Assembly: GCA_964505325.1 (NCBI GenBank)
Contig: CAZDHT010000236.1
Coordinates: 1 to 8,705, forward strand
From: CAZDHT01 sp964505325
Lineage (GTDB): Bacteria; Planctomycetota; PUPC01
DNA: 8,705 nt
Direction of reading: 5' to 3'
This document shows positions 7,289 to 8,705 of the stretch, one piece after another. The translations under genes were made by a program, and so were the position numbers. Each line of letters opens with the position of its first letter. The first letter of the stretch is position 1. Below the pieces are notes generated by a model. That model was given only the letters and a program-made list of their open reading frames with translations. It had not been told where the DNA came from and made no database searches.

Positions 7289-8131
7289 ATGGCACGAGCG
7301 TGGCTGACACCGGTCCTGGCAAATGCGCTCCTCGCGGCGCTGCGAGACGGGTCATCAGAGCAGGAGTGCTCGTTGGATCTCGGGCTGTCGCGCCAGCGGG
7401 TCCGACTCTCTCGCAGCGCGGTCACGCTGCCCGACGGGACGGAGGTGGCCGCCGGTCAGCTTCGTGAGGTGGCGGCGGCCAAGCGGGGCGTTTTTCTGGC
7501 CGAACCGCGCCGATGCCGGCCCATTCAGACGTCGGCGGACTATTTCTACAAGCTGATCCCGACGGACGAGGCGCCGACCATCGAGATCAGCGGCATCCAG
7601 ATGCACCGGACGACCGGCACCGTCCCCTTCCGAAACGCGCTGGAGTCCGCCCGCACGGTCGTGCGCAAGGGCACACGCGTCTTGGACACGTGTGGCGGCC
7701 TGGGATACACGGCCATCGCTGCGGCGCGGCTCGGGGCGGCGGCGGTGGTCTCGGTCGAGGTCGACACGAACGTGCTGGCCATCGCCCGCCAGAACCCGTG
7801 GTCGGCCGAGTACTTCACAAATCCGGTGATCTCCGTGGTCAACGCGGATGTGTGCGAGTTCATCGCCTCGCAGCCCGACGAAGGGTTCGACCGGGCCATC
7901 CACGATCCGCCGCGGTTCTCCAGGGCGGGCGAGCTTTACGGCTCGGAATTCTACGGGCAACTGGCGCGGGTCCTCCGGCCGCGCGGCGAGTTGTTCCACT
8001 ACACGGGCGAGCCCTACTCCCGCGGGCGCGGGCGGTCGTTCCTGCTCGGAGTGGTCCGCCGGCTGCAGGACGCCGGGTTCTCCGTGAAGCGGTCAGAAAG
8101 CCTCCAGGGGCTGGTTGCAGGGCGGAAGTAA
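7289..8131 (+). CDS. SAM-dependent methyltransferase, COG2521-like (archaeal-type)
   Basis: This 280-residue protein is a class I Rossmann-fold methyltransferase. Motif I is VLDTCGGLGYTA (131-142), the acidic residue ending strand 2 is in VEVD (156-159), motif III is VVNADV (183-188), and the catalytic-region motif is HDPPRF (205-210). The blocks YKLIPTDEAPTIEISGIQMH (87-106), SRAGELYGSEFYGQLARVLR (211-230) and GELFHYTGEP (233-242) match my recollection of COG2521, a family described mainly from archaea; this is not a database result. The DPPRF in place of the N/DPPY of amino-methyltransferases leaves the substrate unclear; tRNA or another RNA is a guess. The start at ATG 7289 has no Shine-Dalgarno and coincides with the predicted transcript start. 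The gene appears monocistronic and is followed by a hairpin. Base composition looks like its neighbours, so any transfer would not be recent. Confidence 0.85.
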   Translation: MARAWLTPVLANALLAALRDGSSEQECSLDLGLSRQRVRLSRSAVTLPDGTEVAAGQLREVAAAKRGVFLAEPRRCRPIQTSADYFYKLIPTDEAPTIEISGIQMHRTTGTVPFRNALESARTVVRKGTRVLDTCGGLGYTAIAAARLGAAAVVSVEVDTNVLAIARQNPWSAEYFTNPVISVVNADVCEFIASQPDEGFDRAIHDPPRFSRAGELYGSEFYGQLARVLRPRGELFHYTGEPYSRGRGRSFLLGVVRRLQDAGFSVKRSESLQGLVAGRK

Positions 8132-8132
8132 T

Positions 8133-8164
8133 GAAATGTAAGACCGCCCGTCTTTTACATTTTC
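8133..8164 (+). terminator. Imperfect hairpin after the methyltransferase gene
   Basis: AAGAC (8140-8144) pairs with GTCTT (8150-8154) around loop CGCCC. After a two-base bulge, six more pairs form between 8134-8139 and 8157-8162, giving 11 bp in all. T-rich stretches follow the inner stem. It begins one base after the stop codon, so a Rho-independent terminator is plausible, though the outer stem is A/T-rich. Confidence 0.45.
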
Positions 8165-8190
8165 AAACAGTTTTGCACTTGCATTTGTTG

Positions 8191-8196
8191 TATAAT
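8191..8196 (+). promoter_or_regulatory. TATAAT -10 box of the pilin genes
   Basis: A perfect TATAAT lies here, with no good -35 at 16-18 bases and no TGn extension; TTGCAC at 8173-8178 is only 12 bases away. It may depend on an activator. The predicted start near 8203 excludes the upstream in-frame GTG at 8201 as the pilin start. Confidence 0.5.
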
Positions 8197-8214
8197 TACC
8201 GTGGATGGGAGGCC

Positions 8215-8218
8215 GGAG
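8215..8218 (+). promoter_or_regulatory. Shine-Dalgarno setting the GTG start of the first pilin
   Basis: GGAG is 9 bases before GTG 8228, supporting that codon over the GTG at 8201. Confidence 0.6.
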
Positions 8219-8227
8219 AGAACGAAC

Positions 8228-8386
8228 GTGCGGAAGCTTGACGAGAAGGGCCAGACGGTTGTCGAGTACGCACTGCTGACCTTTCTGTGCGTCGTTGTTC
8301 TGATCGGCGCCACCATCGCCGTTCTGGACGCTACCGCGGATTTCTATACAGACGTGACTCGGTTGATATGTTTGCCGCTGCCGTAG
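8228..8386 (+). CDS. Flp/type IVb pilin-like protein, 52 residues
   Basis: The protein starts at GTG 8228 and has a short basic leader, RKLDEKG. A canonical class III-like prepilin cleavage site follows, G8 before Q9, with QTVVEYALL placing Glu at +5 and Tyr at +6 of the mature protein. Residues 15-33 (ALLTFLCVVVLIGATIAVL) form the hydrophobic helix that packs in the filament core or spans the inner membrane before assembly. Only 19 residues follow the helix, so the mature subunit is very small, within the usual Flp range. It is the first of two pilin-like genes 31 bases apart and probably cotranscribed. A prepilin peptidase would be needed and is not in the window. The GspE/PilB-type ATPase upstream could power assembly, but that link is inferred. 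Confidence 0.85.
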   Translation: MRKLDEKGQTVVEYALLTFLCVVVLIGATIAVLDATADFYTDVTRLICLPLP

Positions 8387-8390
8387 CGGC
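8374..8390 (+). repeat. Hairpin over the first pilin's stop codon
   Basis: GCCGCT (8374-8379) pairs with AGCGGC (8385-8390) around a five-base loop. The structure contains the TAG stop (8384-8386) and lies between the two pilin genes. With no T-run it is not a terminator; it may influence relative expression or mRNA stability. Confidence 0.4.
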
Positions 8391-8403
8391 ATGCACTTTG
8401 TAC

Positions 8404-8409
8404 AGGAGG
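8404..8409 (+). promoter_or_regulatory. Shine-Dalgarno setting the second pilin start
   Basis: A full AGGAGG lies 8 bases before ATG 8418. An in-frame ATG at 8391 upstream lacks such a site and overlaps no conserved sequence. Confidence 0.8.
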
Positions 8410-8417
8410 ACCAGGAA

Positions 8418-8660
8418 ATGTTGAGAGGCTTTGGATTGTGGCGTAAGAAGAGGACTCTCGCCCAGACGGTCGCGGAGTACGCTCTGATCGTCGCGCTGGT
8501 GGCGATCGCCAGCATCGCCGTCCTCAGCTTGTTCGGCAATCAGTTGAGGAGCCTGTATGCTGGCATGACCCGTCAGTTGGCCGGCGATTCGTCCGCGCAG
8601 AACGAGGACGTAAGCGGCGGCGTCCGTGGCGAGGTCGACAAGGGCCTGGACAACTGGTAA
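8418..8660 (+). CDS. Flp-like pilin with alanine at the -1 cleavage position, 80 residues
   Basis: After a basic leader (LRGFGLWRKKRTLA) comes QTVAEYALIVALVAIASIAV, an Flp-type pilin core with Glu at +5 and Tyr at +6, the same register as the preceding pilin. The residue before the predicted cleavage point is A15 rather than the nearly invariant glycine. The hydrophobic helix spans about residues 21-40. A polar, probably flexible tail of some 40 residues follows (GDSSAQNEDVSGGVRGEVDK), longer and more acidic than in the first pilin. It is probably a second or minor subunit of the same filament. If the alanine blocks processing, it could instead remain as a membrane-anchored regulator or adaptor. 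The ribosome-binding site is stronger than that of the first gene. Confidence 0.82.
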   Translation: MLRGFGLWRKKRTLAQTVAEYALIVALVAIASIAVLSLFGNQLRSLYAGMTRQLAGDSSAQNEDVSGGVRGEVDKGLDNW

Positions 8661-8686
8661 GCCGTACCCTTTCGTCCAGCCCAGCC

Positions 8687-8705
8687 AAGAGGTCTGAGCT
8701 CTATG
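8687..8705 (+). other. Possible start of a further gene at the window edge
   Basis: AAGAGG (8687-8692) precedes an ATG (8703-8705) by 10 bases, 42 bases after the second pilin stop. It could be the next gene of the pilin cluster, but only the start codon is visible. Confidence 0.3.

Noticed and set aside
8201..8227. Upstream GTG start for the first pilin
   Set aside because: It coincides with the predicted transcript start and lacks a ribosome-binding site; GTG 8228 has GGAG and gives a normal short pilin leader.

Overview
The window is GC-rich, densely coded bacterial DNA. The combination of a MoxR/DUF58/BatA-like operon whose last gene carries a PA14 domain, an unusual type II/IV secretion ATPase, two Flp-like pilins and a tiny AURKAIP1/COX24-type ribosomal protein points to Planctomycetota or a close relative. 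This placement is inferred from gene content; no taxonomic marker is present.

Layout. (1) Minus strand, 4680 down to 1: a three-gene operon, MoxR-family AAA+ ATPase, DUF58 protein with a VWA-like fold, and a large BatA-like membrane protein (VWA, CARDB-like, glutamine-amidotransferase-like and PA14 regions) that runs off the left edge. A 108-base gap between the last two genes holds an imperfect inverted repeat resembling a REP-type element. (2) 4681-5048: a divergent intergenic region with one promoter facing each way. (3) 5049-6593, plus: a GspE/PilB-type ATPase whose N-terminus is an excisionase/MerR-like helix-turn-helix. (4) Minus strand, 7190 down to 6633: an apparent translation-related unit. 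It has a consensus sigma70 promoter with phased A-tracts upstream, a leader RNA that folds into a perfect three-way junction, a 60-residue protein with an acidic tail, a 29-residue TTG-started AURKAIP1/COX24-type protein, a hairpin, and tRNA-Pro(CGG) with encoded CCA. (5) 7252-8131, plus: a consensus promoter placed so that the mRNA should be leaderless, driving a methyltransferase that looks like the mainly archaeal COG2521 family. (6) 8191-8660, plus: a TATAAT box and two Flp/type IVb pilin-like genes, with a possible further gene starting at the last three bases.

Functional reading. The MoxR unit probably acts as an envelope-associated chaperone/metal-binding VWA system. The secretion ATPase and the two pilins may serve the same type IV-like filament, although they are not adjacent. 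The most interesting item is the 5' leader of the small ribosomal-protein operon (7097-7151 plus flanks). It has 23 perfect Watson-Crick pairs in three abutting helices, begins within a few bases of the predicted transcription start, and has no terminator features. It is a good candidate for an undescribed cis-regulatory RNA.
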